Below the pieces are notes generated by a model. That model was not told the origin of the DNA. It saw nothing but the letters and a program-made list of their open reading frames with translations, and did no database searches. This document shows, one piece after another, positions 10,021 to 22,184 of a stretch of DNA of 64,000 nt. The position numbers and the translations under genes were made by a program. Position 1 is the first letter of the stretch, and each line of letters starts with the position of its first letter. This DNA comes from Laguncularia racemosa (Eukaryota; Streptophyta; Magnoliopsida; Myrtales; Combretaceae), in contig JBBMOL010000229.1 in NCBI GenBank assembly GCA_037954665.1, positions 372,001-436,000 of the forward strand, given 5' to 3'.

Positions 10021-12950
10021 ATCAATACCCATAGAGCTCAAGCAATAGCTCATCAAATTCCTCAAGTCCAACAGTGATGTATTTGCCTAGTCACCATCGA
10101 ACATGCTAGGTATCTATCTCCCTATAAGTGATAATGCATCACCTTAGCATCAATTGATGTGCCTAAATCCACTTAGAAGCACATTTAAAAGACTTAAAAA
10201 AAAGCTAACTCAAATCAACAACAAATCGGCTCCAAAAGGGCAAGAATTCACATGAACCCTAATGAAAATGTAAGGAAATCCAAATGTTCAATGTTGCAAT
10301 TGTGAAACCTCAATGTTAATCTCTTCTAACAACACCCTAATCACATATAAACCCATGAAAATAATCCACAAATTCAAAAGAAAACTTCAATTCTAAGAAC
10401 TCCTTTCCACAAGTGATAATCACGTTTTCAAGAGGAATTCTTCAAAGATGATTCGAATTCAATTGAAAGAGATCTTAATTAAACACAAGAATTCGACAAC
10501 AATTAGAAGCAAATCTGTCCAAGAACTATCTCAATTCACCCCTAGATATGACACACTAGAGAAGAAAAGAAATCACAACAAAATGAAATTGGTACTACTC
10601 ACAATTTCAAGGTGTTGCACTCGCCACAATTTCAACTCTTGGGATTGAAATTGATAAAATTCTAATGACAATTAGGAAACCTAATTCTCACGTGAATATG
10701 ACCTCTCTATTCTGCAAAAAAATAATCCCCCTCAAACCCTCTCTTAAGCAAGTATTTATACTTGCTACTCTTAGGGTAAAAAAGTGATCAAAATTACAAA
10801 TTTGCCACTTTTAAGGTGGCTAACCTTAAATGAAAATTACAAGGAAATAAAAGCGTCCTAAAGCCAAAATACAACCAAAATAGTTCATAAAAAAGTAAAT
10901 ATATAAAAGAAATGGTCCTTCATGATGCCGATCTTCAAGAAGCTTTTGAATCAGGTTCCGTTGACAACCTTGATTCACTCAGTAGTAAGGGTGTTTTTGC
11001 ATCTTGTAGGACTGACAAATGAACCTGCTGAAATGCATCAAAATTATAGTGCAAAGACGTAGAAAGTAGTTTAGATTTCTCAAGATTAGGTTTCTCTAGC
11101 AAAACCCTCAAAACTAGATTTTGGAGACCCTTAGCTCGGGCCCTAGTGATAGGTCCTAGAAAGGTCTGATTCCTATCATCAATAGTAGCATCAAGGTCAT
11201 CAAGTGAGAGAGAAGACACTTTGCTTTAAAATGATAGGTATCTATTGAGGAAAAGGTGTAAAAGTTGCAAGGTAAGATTCATCATAAAAGAACATTACCT
11301 AACTTAGCTAACCAATTGTGTGCTAGTCAAGAAGTTTGATAGGAAGTGGTGAATTTGTATATACTACACCGATTTAAATAAAGCTTACCTAATGAACTAC
11401 TTTCCCCTACCAAGAATTAACCAACTCATCGATTCCACCTCTAGCCATGCTCTATAAGTTTCATAAAATATGTTTTTCGGATATAACTAAATCAAGATGC
11501 AGTTAAAGGATAAAGTAATCTTTCATCACAAGCTTCAAGATGTATTATTAGAAGGTAATACCCTTCGAGCTCAAAAATACTAAGGCCACATATTAAAGGT
11601 TAGTGACTAAAATGTTTAAAGATCATATCAAGTGCAATGTTAAGGTCTATCTATGTTGAAAACTTGATTGTTAAAAGTAGATAGCGAAAGATCATCTCCA
11701 GGACTTCCAAGAAACGTTTAACACTTTGAAGCAATTGAACATGAAATTCAAACCCTAATAGTTCATCTTTGAAGTGGCTTTAGGCAAGTTCCTAGGATAC
11801 ATGGTCACTTAGCACAACATAAAGGTAAACCTTGAAAAGATTTAAGCTGTCCTCAACATGCAATCCTTCAAATGAATAAAAGAGGTATAATAACACATGG
11901 AACGTATAGCCACACTGAGTAGGTTTGTGTTCAAAAGTGGAGATAAGTGTTGAAGAATCCAACTAACTTTCAACAAACTAACCAGTATCAAGCTACCTTT
12001 AACAAACAAAAGTAGTTCTTGACAACTCCACCAATGCTATCCAAGTTAGTCCTTAAAGAGGACTTATTCTTATACCTCTCAATTAGTAATTGAGCTTACC
12101 TCTTGGTGTTGGTTCAAGCTAAAAGGAGAGAGCATAAATCGGTCTGCTACATCAGTCACATCCTATAGGGACTAAAAAAAAGGTATAGTAAGGCAAAAAA
12201 GTTCACCTTTATAGTGATGATCTTGACTAAGAAGCTACAACCATACTTTGATGCTCATCAAGTGACAGTCCTAACTAATCAACCACTTTGAAACATACTA
12301 CATCAATTGGATGCATCAAGTCAGATGATGAAGTACGCTATAAAGCATAATTCCTTTAGAGTCTAATATTGATTGAGAGAAACAATAAAGGTACAAGTCC
12401 TCACGGATTTTATCATAAAGTATGCAGTAGAAGAAGAAGCATTAGATGATAATGAAAAGCCAATGTAGACTCTCCATGTTGATAGCTTCTCCACTCGAAG
12501 GGGGAGTGGAGCAGAATTTATGCTACACAAACTACGTGGGATTGAGTTGTCATACACCCTTAAGTTCAAATTCCCAATAAGCAATAATGAGGAAAAGTAT
12601 AAAGCTTTTATTGGTAGCCCTATATTAGCAAAGGAGACATGTGTAAAGAAGCTTGAGGTATATTCAAACTCTAAGGCCATTGTCCATTAAGTTAAAGGAG
12701 AGTACGGCTAAGGATGAGGCTATGACCAAGTATCTTTAGATTGTATGTACCCTCACCATGGACCTAGTGATCTAATTTATAGAAAGCTCGAAGTCACGAA
12801 ATCTATGAAAGGTCAAGGAAAGCTAGCACCTAAGTAAGATGATCCGGTTATGATTATAGAGGTTGTAGGGTATGATACATATAAGTTAAAGTGTTTTAAT
12901 GGTCAGCCCATCCCTAGAACATGGAATGTTCCGTGTAGACTGAGCTCATT
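10021..12950 (+). pseudogene. Heavily decayed Tat-type pol
   Basis: Remains of a Ty3/gypsy Tat-lineage polyprotein, recognisable in fragments across frames. Near 10070-10115 is the pre-RT block (FLKSNSDVFA then SPSNMLGI). At 11340-11450 is RT text (YTDLNKAYLMNYFPLPRINQLID). RT-RNase H linkage follows to about 12230. At 12400-12700 is the second, archaeal-type RNase H of Tat elements (TLHVDSFSTRRGSGAEF, then FPISNNEEKYKAFI). Near 12820-12930 is the pol C-terminal block (GKLAPK, GYDTYKLKCFNGQPIPRTWN). Integrase between RNase H and the tail is deleted. Stops are everywhere, so it is old. A solo LTR interrupts it at 10155-11178. Confidence 0.7.
10155..11178 (-). repeat. Solo LTR with perfect TSD
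   Basis: A 1024-bp LTR from TGATGTGCC to TTCCTATCA, flanked on both sides by TCAAT (10150-10154 and 11179-11183). Read on the minus strand, its first 200 bases or so stay open and encode DDRNQTFLGPITRARAKGLQ, the pol tail seen in related 3' LTRs. An inverted TATA block lies at about 10748-10763. Its second half is nearly identical to the plus-oriented solo LTR at 27908-28908. It arose by LTR-LTR recombination after insertion into the dead Tat pol. Confidence 0.9.
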
Positions 12951-13500
12951 TTGCTGTAATCTCATTTAATTAATGAAAGTTTACATGTTCTTTTTGAGCA
13001 AAGATATGTTCTTTCAACTTTAGTTCATTATTTAGATAATGTAACAATTTAAATATTATAGTGATATTGGCTCAATTGTATCAATACAACCAACAAGCTC
13101 TAAATCTTAGCCTTACTAAACATAAACAAACTCTTACGTCATAACCGCAACTAAGGTAAACGGATGTCCACTTCGTAACCTCATATGAGGCGAATGGATA
13201 TTAAAATCTAAGCCTAAGGGTAAGCTAATAGTGTCCACATAACGAATAAGATAACCTAGCCTCTTTAAGCCACATCAGTCAAGAGCCCTAAACTAACCAA
13301 GTAAGATACTTGATAGACTAAATTTAGGTCTGAATGTTTGAAGTACTCTTGATTGAGAGAAGGATCCATGGTCACTATTGACCTATGATGAATCCGACCA
13401 GGCTTGGCCTTGGTCAACAAATCCTTTACTTACAAAATTGGAAAGAAGAAAATAAAAACAAAGTAAAAATGGAATAATGAGAACATGGGGGGGGGGGGGG
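12951..13500. other. Non-coding region with 14-bp poly-G
   Basis: Downstream of the decayed pol end there is no recognisable frame. The content fits the non-coding stretch that separates pol from extra ORFs in Tat elements. A run of 14 G residues lies at 13487-13500. Confidence 0.4.
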
Positions 13501-14179
13501 AGGGAAGAAAATGGTGAACTTCATTCATTTCAAGAAGCTTTTACGTTTGCGAGGTTAGCATCTTGACTATATAAGTAAAAGACATAATATGGATCATGAG
13601 AGAGAGGGACAGGAAAAAAATAAAAACAGCTATGAGGCTTAAGTGTTTGCTATAATAGGAGGATCTCTTATAGCATAAGTTGTTAGGCTAACATCTTCTT
13701 TCCACTTAGACTCAAGAGGCCAAACTTCCTTTAGGACCTCAAGGTTTTCTAGATGGTCAAAGCTGGGAGGGGGAAGAACCTCTTCAACCTATTCAACTCA
13801 ATCTTCTCCCTTGACCACTTCAGCCTCGAATGCCTCACCAACGTCCTTTTTTCTGAGGGTCCTTAGAATCCTCAAAAGTACCAATGATGAAGTTTAAGTC
13901 TAAATTGAGATCAAGATAATGCTCCAAGACAATCTTCATGGCTTCCTTCATCATTCAAAACTACCTATTATAGGTTGGTTTAGGAATAGCTATTCATGAT
14001 GTCATCAATAACCATTTTCCTGAGGCCATCCACCTCAGCACATATGCCATACTCCAACTCTTCTATTTATGCTTAATGGCACCTTAACTCTTCTTGAAGC
14101 TAGTTAATCCTACCCTGATACTCCTTCTCCCTTCCTTTGATGAAACTCACTAATGGCCTCAAGATGGTAATTTCCCCAT

Positions 14180-14191
14180 GCTCTAATACCA
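14180..14191 (-). promoter_or_regulatory. PBS remnant beside LTR 14195
   Basis: On the minus strand this reads TGGTATTAGAGC, one mismatch from the iMet primer-binding site, and adjoins the LTR end. What lies further left looks like the antisense ORF and not element leader. It may therefore be a captured PBS at the end of a solo LTR and not a working one. Confidence 0.5.
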
Positions 14192-14194
14192 AAC

Positions 14195-15070
14195 TGATAC
14201 GAGATCGGTTTGATCGGATTCCTAACTGATACGAACCATGCCAACATGTGACGAAACCCAATACTAATACATTTGGAATTCGTTACCTAAGATGCCAAAC
14301 ACCCTCAAGTGGAAACCGCGACCCGTTGTCTATAAGCGAGACAAGAACCTTGGTATAATATGAAGACGCCACAATCGGGATGAAAGACCGATTGATAAGT
14401 CGAGATGAACGCCACGAAAATAAAATCCGATAAGTTCTAGATTAGTTCTTTAAAGAACTAAGAGAGGAATTATGTCAAAAGTGTTTTCAAACTTTCAATG
14501 TTGTATGTTCTATCTTCTAAATTTTCTAAACCCTAGGAGCTTTATATTAGGGTTTACAATTCGTAACAATAAAGGCCCAAAACGACATCACTTTAATAAG
14601 TGCGTAAAAATAACAAAACAAGACATGAAGGCCGGCGTCGGGGAGATACATGGCCGTGTACTTTGGCCGTGTATAATTCTGTGGAACTTCTTGACAATAT
14701 ACACAACCGCATGCTTCTAGTCGTGTATCTTTCTGTGGAAATTCTTGACACCATACACGGCCGTGCCTTTGAACCGTGTATGATTCTGTGTAACCTCCAG
14801 ACTCCTACATGGCCGTACCTTGTAAAGACACGCCCTCTTCACCCCGTATCTGGTATGACTTGTACAAGAGCAAGGGCATTCCCATGGTTGTTCCAATCCA
14901 TTCCAGCTTCATGATTGCTCCAATCCTTTCCAGCTTCGTGGACATCCTTTATCAACCCGTTAAGTGCTTCCTTGAATCGTTTCGCTCGATTTCTTGTGAT
15001 TGGTCCAGGTGGCACTTCAAGAGGATCCACATTCCATCTTTTGGCTTGGCTCCCATCATGGATCTCATCA
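14195..15070 (-). repeat. LTR of the ACACGGCCGTGT family
   Basis: It runs from TGATACGAG to GATCTCATCA, the termini of element C's LTR family with a 32-bp extension at the left (14195-14226). The right part, read on the minus strand, encodes MDGS-like pol tail with PPGPITRNRAKRFKEALNGL (about 14840-15096). ACGGCCGTGTA-like repeats lie at 14640-14820 with one AAGGCCGGCG. No target-site duplication was recognised. It interrupts the decayed antisense ORF. Confidence 0.75.
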
Positions 15071-16947
15071 ACCACTTGGGAGTAGATTTTTACCACTTCA
15101 CGCTATAACCCTTCTTAACAATGCTAGGTAGTAGAAAGATCTTTTTAAGGAGCAACGTTCCTGCTCACCATAATGTTGACCTGTTGGTTTATCTCCACCA
15201 CTTGAGCCTAAGCCTCCTTTACTCCATTGTTAGCCTTAAACTCCTTCCACCGAGCTTCTTCCTTGACCTACCTTAATACATTCTATACTTCTTAGGCTCT
15301 TTAAAAGAGATATTGAAAGCAATTAAATAACTATCGATTCCTATCAATAGGGATATCATGCTCAAATTAGGCTCCCCATACCTTCCTCCTCCTCTTCCTT
15401 CTAAATCCTCTAAAAGGTCTACACTACTGTTTTTGCCTACAATTCAGAAAAGATAGAACAGTAGTACCAAGGAAACAATTATTACCTGCATTAAGGAGGA
15501 ACAATGAACTTACCTTGTATATCTTACCATAAGCATATCACTCTAAAATATCCTCATTCACAGGGGACCTGTCATCCTCCACAATTAATCTATCCCTAAG
15601 AAAGATCACATCAAACATTAGCTTGGTGTATGTAGATCAATTACCTAAGCCTTTATCTCCAATGCAAACATCTTAGTTTAGGACAAACTTGTGGCCTCAC
15701 ATTATCGATGGGCTAATAAAATTATGGAGGTAGGAAGTTTGAGAAGAAGTAACTTCTTACTACTCCCTACTCCTCAATTCAATTGACCTCCTCTCACTAC
15801 CTTCTTGGTTTAAGCTCTTCTTATAAACCAACTAATTAGAGGGATCAATATCTTCCTCCTATAACTCTTCATCCAAGATGACCAACTCATTCATCTAAGT
15901 TGTTTTAAATGCTCCCTTAGCATCCTACTCACAAGCCTTCTACTTCAACCTCATTCACTTTTTACTTCTACTTCCCCTTAATAGCTAAGTTAACAATGGG
16001 TTTACTTAGTTAGGCATTCCTACCCTCAAAAATTGTAATTCCCCTCTCCTTAGGATGAAGAGGGGTCCTCTTCTCTAGTGGAGCAGCCTTCTTGAGCTAC
16101 TTCACAATAGTTGCAACTATTTTGTGTTACGTGTAGAGTTTGGCAATGTTAGCCTTCATGATTTCCATGACTATAAAATAGAAAAATCAAGTTAAAAGTT
16201 GTAAAATGAAGAAAAATGGACAAGGCACTATGCCAAGCACAAGCCTTTAGGGGAACCCACTACCCCAACTCCAACAAAAAATTAGCTTTGTCTTAGTAAG
16301 TCCACTTTGATATGACGAGAAGACCCAAATCATACCTTCTTCTGTCTTTCTTGTAACCTCTTCCCTTTCTTTAGGGATGTCAACTAGACTAAAGGGCTCT
16401 CCATTACTTTTAGAGCATTGTAGTATTCTCCCTCATGTTTAATCTCTAATAACAGGTACTTGGTAGCCTATTTGTTGTGAGGCTAGAGATCTAGTGAAGT
16501 CATCCTGATAAACTTGACCTAGTTTATCTAAAATTCAATCTCCACATTTGACCTAACATAATGAACTTATCCTTCTAACCGTGCATGGATGAAGCTAACC
16601 TTTTAAATAGTTTCCTATTAGGTCAGCTCATCACATAGTCCCATTCGGGAGCTAACCCATTATACTTTACCCTATAGAAATACCGAAAGAGCTATAGAGT
16701 AACTCCTAAGCATAGGTCTTTATAGATCACCTCGAATACAACCAATATACAATATGTATTTGGTATAAGCTAGCTTGAGTTCATTACATGAAAAACCCTT
16801 TTAGAAGTTAGTGAAAGGAAGTCGAAGCTAGAACTCAAAATCTTTATAATATTAGGCAAAATTGATTCCCTTCCATTAAAGCGACTAAGTTATCCTTCCT
16901 TAGCTTTTCTACATGCTAGCTTTTTAAAGAGTGGTTAAAATACAACC

Positions 16948-17578
16948 TGATATGCTAATTTCAATTTACAGTCAAACACATAAATAATTCCAAGACAATT
17001 GAATAATCCCCAAATTAAAAAGACCTAATTTCATGCCAAGAACAAAAGGAGATCCAATTTCCTTACCAGATATTACACACTAGTAGAAGAAGGATCAAGC
17101 TTAGTGTTGTTGATATGACACACAACAATCCCTAGCCTTCTAACTCACCACAATCCACAAAAGATTGATAAGAGTTGGATGAAAATAAGAAACCTCACTC
17201 TTATGTATATTCTCCTTTTACCGAAAATGAAAAGTGCCTTTTTGTGTTGCTTTGACAAGTATTTATAGTAGCTTACTATAGAAACAAATGTGAAGAAAAT
17301 AAAGGAAAAACATAAAGCAAGTGGCCAGCTCCAAATGGACTATTTCGGTTCAAAAGTGAGCCGGTGAGCCATCCTCTAATTAACTTAGTCGCTATCTTGA
17401 AGCACTAACAATTGCACCTAATCAAATGTAAAGCAATCATGTAAAAGGAATGAAGATACTATGTGAGTGTCTTCGGGTTCCATCTGGTGAAATAGGACTC
17501 TCAGTGTAAGACTCTATAGTCCTTTGGTTCTAACTTGGGGTAATGAGTCCTATTACTAAAACGGTTTGATTCCCATCA
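16948..17578 (-). repeat. 3' LTR of a truncated minus element
   Basis: An LTR of about 631 bp from TGATATGC to GATTCCCATCA, with an inverted TATA block near 17256-17272. The pol tail adjoins its right side, which defines it as a 3' LTR in minus orientation. The rest of the element is cut off by the LTR pair at 18147. Confidence 0.6.
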
Positions 17579-18146
17579 TCTCTTTAGGCTTATGGAAGAT
17601 TTGCCCTCAAATCTAATGGGTCTTCATGAAGATCTTCTAATAGGTAAGGTGATAAATCTACAACATTGAATGTAGCAGAAACGCTATATTCTCCTAGTAA
17701 CTCCACCCTGTAAGCATTATTGTTGATGTGCTTCAGAATCTTGAATGGTCCATCTACTTTAAGTGAACATTTCTATGATTTCTTGTAAGGAAACTTATCC
17801 ATGTTAAGATGAATCCAAACTAAGTCACTTAGATTGTAAATCTTGGCTTTCCTGTGTTTGTTGCCCTGAAGTTGCTATTGCTCCTGAGTTTTCTTAAGAT
17901 GTTCAATAGCCTTTTGATGAAGCTTCTGAATCTTCTTGGAACGCTCCACTCCACTCAAACTTTCTTCATTTGTTGTCAGGTTAGCTATTAAATCCAATGG
18001 AAAGGTAAGATTATAGCCATACACAACTTCAAAGGAGGACTTATCAGTTAAACTATGAGTCTACCTATTGTAAGCAAACTCAACAATAGGGTGACACAAG
18101 TCTCAATCGATAAGATTCTTGCCAACCATTGCTCTTAGTAAGGTAC
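17579..18146 (-). pseudogene. Integrase C-terminus, truncated pol
   Basis: Read from right to left: VEFAYNR near 18060, SFEVVYGYNLTFPLDL, a basic linker, VDGPFKILKHINNNAYRVELLGEYSVSATFNVVDLSPY, then DLRANLP and the LTR. This is the integrase C-terminal region of the A/B type of element. The plus-oriented LTR at 18147 replaces everything upstream (integrase core, RNase H, RT, gag). Several stops are present. Confidence 0.7.
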
Positions 18147-18974
18147 TGATGAGATCCATGATGGGAGCCAAGCTAGAAGATGGAATGTGGATCCCCTTGA
18201 AGTGCCACCTGGACCGATCACAAGAAATCGAGCGAAATGATTCAAAGAAGCACTTAACGGGTTGATAAAGGATGTCCATGAAGCCGGAAAGGATTGGAGC
18301 AATCATGAAGTTGGAAAGGATTGGAATAACCATGGGAATGCCCTTGCTCTTGTACAAGCCATATCAAATACGGGGTGAAGAGGGCGTGTCTTTACAAGGC
18401 ACGGCCGTGTAGGAATCCCAAGGTTACACAAAATCATACACGGTCATATACACGGCCAAAATGCACGGCCGTGTATGGAGTCAAGAAAATCCACAGAAAG
18501 ATACACGTCTAGAAGTACACGGCCGTGTATGTCTCCAATGCCGGCTCAAGGCCGCCGGCCTTCATGTTCTGTTTTTGTTATTTTTACGCAACTTATTGAA
18601 GTGATGTCGTTTTGGGCTTTATTATTACGAATCGTAAACCCTAGCTCCTAGGGTTTAGAACATAGGGATAGAATATACAACATTGAAAGTTTGAAAACAC
18701 TTTTGAGAGAATTCCTCTCTTGGTTCTTTAAAGAACTAACCTAAAACTTATGGGATTTTATTTCCGTAGCGTTCATCCTGACTTATCAATCGGTCTTTCA
18801 TCCCGATTGTGGCATCTTCATATTATACCAAGGTTCTTGTCTTGCTTATAGACAAGGGTCACGGTTTCCACTTGAGGGTGTTTGGCATCTTAGGTAACGA
18901 ATTCCGAACGTATTGGTATTGGGTTTCATCATACGTTGGCGTGGTTCGTATCAGTTAGGAATCCGATCAAACCG
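18147..18974 (+). repeat. LTR, plus arm of an inverted pair
   Basis: It starts TGATGAGATCCATGATG and includes the pol-tail coding block (its reverse reads as the MYKSKG frame). ACACGGCCGTG-type repeats lie at about 18390-18540, with GGCTCAAGGCCGCCGGCC near 18542. It ends GGTTCGTATCA at 18953, followed by GTTAGGAATCCGATC, the degraded PBS copy also seen beside the LTR at 14195. The sequence then flips into a minus-oriented LTR. Confidence 0.75.
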
Positions 18975-19777
18975 AAACCCAATACCAATACGTTCGGAAT
19001 TCGTTACCTAAGATGCCAAACACCCTCAAGTGGAAACCGCGACCCGTTGTCTATAAGCAAGACAAGAACCTTGGTATAATATGAAGACGCCATAATCGGG
19101 ATGAAAGACTGATTGATAAGTTGGGATAAACGCTACGGAAATAAAATCCGATAAGTTCTAAGTTAATTCTTTAAAGAACCAAGAGAGGAATTCTCTCAAA
19201 AGTGTTTTCAAACTTTCAATGTTGTATATTCTATCCCTATGTTCTAAACCCTAGGAGCTAGGGTTTACAATTCGTAACAATAAAGCCCAAAACGACATCA
19301 CTTCAATAAGTTGCATAAAAATAACAAAAACAAAACATGAAGGCCGGCGACGTTGGAATGAAGGCCGGCGACCTTGAGCCGACGTTGGAGACATACACGG
19401 CCGTGTACTTCTAGACGTGTATCTTTCTATAGATTTTCTTGACTCCGCACACGGCCGTGCCTTTTGGCCGTGTATATGACCATGTATGACTTTGTGTAAC
19501 CTTGAGATTCCTACACGGTCGTGCCTTGTAAAGACACGCCCTCTTCACCCCGTATCCAGTATGACTTGTACAAAAGCAAGGGCCTTCCCATGGTTGTTCC
19601 AATCCTTTTGCAACTTCATGATTGCTCCAATCCTTTCCAGCTTAATGGACATCCTTTATCAACCCGTTAAGTGCTTCCTTGAATCGTTTCGCTCGATTTC
19701 TTGTGATCGGTCCAGGTGGCACTTCAAGAGGATCCACATTCCATCTTCTGGCTTAGCTCCCATCATGGATCTCATCA
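18975..19777 (-). repeat. LTR, minus arm of an inverted pair
   Basis: The reverse complement of the same LTR family, from AAACCCAATACCAATACG to GATCTCATCA. It lacks the outermost 50 bases or so at the junction. Repeats of ACGGCCGTG lie at 19395-19520 and AAGGCCGGCG occurs twice near 19341-19365. The pair spans 1631 bp; no target-site duplication flanks it. Confidence 0.75.
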
Positions 19778-19783
19778 AGAAGT

Positions 19784-21033
19784 TGTAAGATCCACTAGCT
19801 TTAGCCATTACCATAGGAGCATTAAAGATGGTAGGAAAGGGAAATAAAATATTTTTATTTTATATAAAAAGGAATTTATTAAATATTCAAAGAAAACAAA
19901 AATTAAAAATTTAAGTAAAAATATATCTAATAACTTCTAAGGGGAGCTCATGGCTAGTAGTGGTGAATGGAGCTGATTCCAGCAACAGTAGTGATGGTGG
20001 CGGTTGGCTTGGTGCTCTTGCGATTACTTGACAAGAATGTCAAGTCAATTAGAAGAAACAATCTCTACAAATGCCCCAATCAAACCTAGACAATTTAGAT
20101 TATGAAGAACAAGAATGCTAACTCGAAGTTTGATCAAATTGAATACTCAAACATTGATGAAATCAAGAAATTTTAGAGGGGTTTTGAAGATAAGTGGTTA
20201 AGAAAATTGTTTAGAATTTCAATTTCATTCAAATACAACAAAACCAAAACAGAATCGACAAGTGAGAGAGAGTGAGCTTCACATAATGCTTAAAGAGATA
20301 ATGAGCAAGATTGAAATGGTTTTAAGTGCTAGGCTTCTTTCTTAGTGATCCAAAGCACACATTAGACCCCCATTTATAGTTGTGTATCATGGATTTCAAA
20401 TGGGAAAGCTCAAGCCAATTAAAAAAAAAAAATTTTGAATCTTGAAATAATGGGTACTTGCAAGCTTATTAACTTGAATTGATTTAATTATCATTGATTT
20501 ACTTCAATCTTTTGAAATCCTCGCCTAAAATGGGTTCCCCATCCCCAAAAATTTCTTGATTCATCAATAAACTAGATGCACATATCATTAATTCATGCTC
20601 AAATCGATCAATCTTTGACTGGCCATTATAGGCAAGTTTGCATTTAATATCCAATTATTTGTTAGAAATTGCTGTTAAGGGGTCCAAAAATTTAATTTTT
20701 ATAGAGATTGACTTTTTTGTAAAAAGTATAAATTCTACTAAATTGCATTTGCCTATTAAGACTTTGAAAATTGTTTTCCCACTCAAAAAATTGTTTAGAG
20801 CTAAATATACCTTAAAACAATCTATTTTGTAATTTTTCAATTTTAACTTTTTTTTATTGCTTTCTTTGTTTTTTCTTCTTTTTTTTTCTTTGTCTTTCAA
20901 ACTTTTCTATTTCTTTTTTCTAATTTTTCTTTTTTTTTTGGGTGCTTTATAGCTTTTTTTTTCTTATTAAGATTTAGGGCTTTTCTTTACTTTTGAAAAA
21001 CAAAAGTTATGAGTAAAAAATAGGGTCTCTACA
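19784..21033. repeat. Possible LTR of another family, non-coding
   Basis: No gene is recognisable. The left edge reads TGTAAGATCC and the right edge GGGTCTCTACA, which fits the TGT...ACA ends of a large LTR. The flanks do not give a clean 5-bp duplication. It includes poly-T/pyrimidine tracts at about 20835-20960. Short frames near 20638-20900 follow from the composition. Confidence 0.3.
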
Positions 21034-21166
21034 AGTTGCACTATATTTAGGCTTAGTTTGAAAGATGAAATTTAAGCAAATGTCTTTGTAAAGGCTATAC
21101 ATGAGCATTTTTATAGCTAACTTGTATGTATATCTTCTCTTTGAATATCCTAATATTATGATATTT

Positions 21167-22184
21167 TGATGTGCCTAAAATCAAGTGAAAGCACATGCAA
21201 TCAAACAATACTTAACAACTCTACAAGCAAAGCCAAAAACCGGATCAATCCTCCTCTAATTGGATGTAAACCCAAAAATTGATTGTGATCCAATTTGCAA
21301 AATCAATGAAGATTAATACCAAAATGATGATGTTGCTCAAATGAATCAAATACTTAACACAATATCCAATGAGATCCCAATCACTAACACACAAAATGAC
21401 CGTGAACTCCTCTTCAACAAAGGAACTCCATGCAAATAATGAAAGATAAATATATGGCAATATCAAGATATAAATCCAATCAAATTGGTAACAATATATG
21501 AATGGGATTGAACCTTAACTTGATGCCAAAAATCAAAACAAGAACTACCCTAATCAACAACAGATATGACACACTAGTTATGAAAAGGAATTCAACTTAG
21601 GGAATTGATATTACTCACAATTTACTAAGTTGCAAACTCGCCACAATTCCAATTAGATTGAAATTGATAAGAGTCTTATGAAATCTTAGGATAAACCCTA
21701 ATCTCTCATGAAAATTTACAGCAATGGTAAAGTGTATTCTCCCCCTAAAACCCCACTTAAGCAAGTATTTATACTTACTCCCTTTAGGGTTAAAATAACT
21801 AGAAAATTACAACTATGCCACTATAGGGTGGCCAGTCCTAAAACACAAATTACAACCAAATAAAATGTCTCAAAAATTTACAAAATAAATAGTCCAAAGA
21901 AATAACAAACAAATAAAAATAGTCTTCAATATATTGGTTCTTCAAGGTCATTGGATATGAGTCATGTTAAGGTTCCTGAATCACTCAATAATGTAGGTGA
22001 TTTAGCACCCTGTAGAACTGATAAGTGTACCTGTTTGAATACACAACAATTATATGATGAAAAGGTAGAAATCAAGTTAGCATCCTCAAGATTAGGTTGC
22101 TCTTGAGAGATTCTCAAAACTAAGTTTTGTAAGCCCTTAGCTCAAGCCCTGGTGATTAGTCCTGTGGGAATCTGATTCCTATCA
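21167..22184 (-). repeat. Element A 3' LTR
   Basis: A 1018-bp LTR from TGATGTGCC to TGATTCCTATCA. Its inverted TATA block is near 21764-21779. The right end, read on the minus strand, encodes DDRNQIPTGLITRA, the pol tail entering the LTR. It pairs with 33187-34203. Confidence 0.9.

Larger units (their letters stand above)
13501..16940 (-). pseudogene. Decayed antisense extra ORF of the Tat element
   Basis: Read from right to left, fragments resemble the plant 'putative gypsy-type transposon' (Transposase_28-like) protein: LRLPFTNF near 16830, then GVTL-LFRYFYRVKYNG near 16650-16710. Further left are charged coiled-coil-like segments (RWKEFKANNGVKEA-AQVVEINQQVN near 15190-15260, KGREKEYQGRIN near 14110-14150, CAEVDGLRKMVIDDIMNSY near 13990-14040). 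Such ORFs on the opposite strand downstream of pol are known from Tat-lineage elements, which fits the neighbouring plus-strand pol. Stops are frequent, an LTR interrupts it at 14195-15070, and no function can be assigned. The domain call is tentative. Confidence 0.4.

Noticed and set aside
14195..15070. Solo LTR with TSD
   Set aside because: The flanks CAAAC and ACCAC do not match, and a PBS remnant adjoins the left end, so the nature of this copy is left open.
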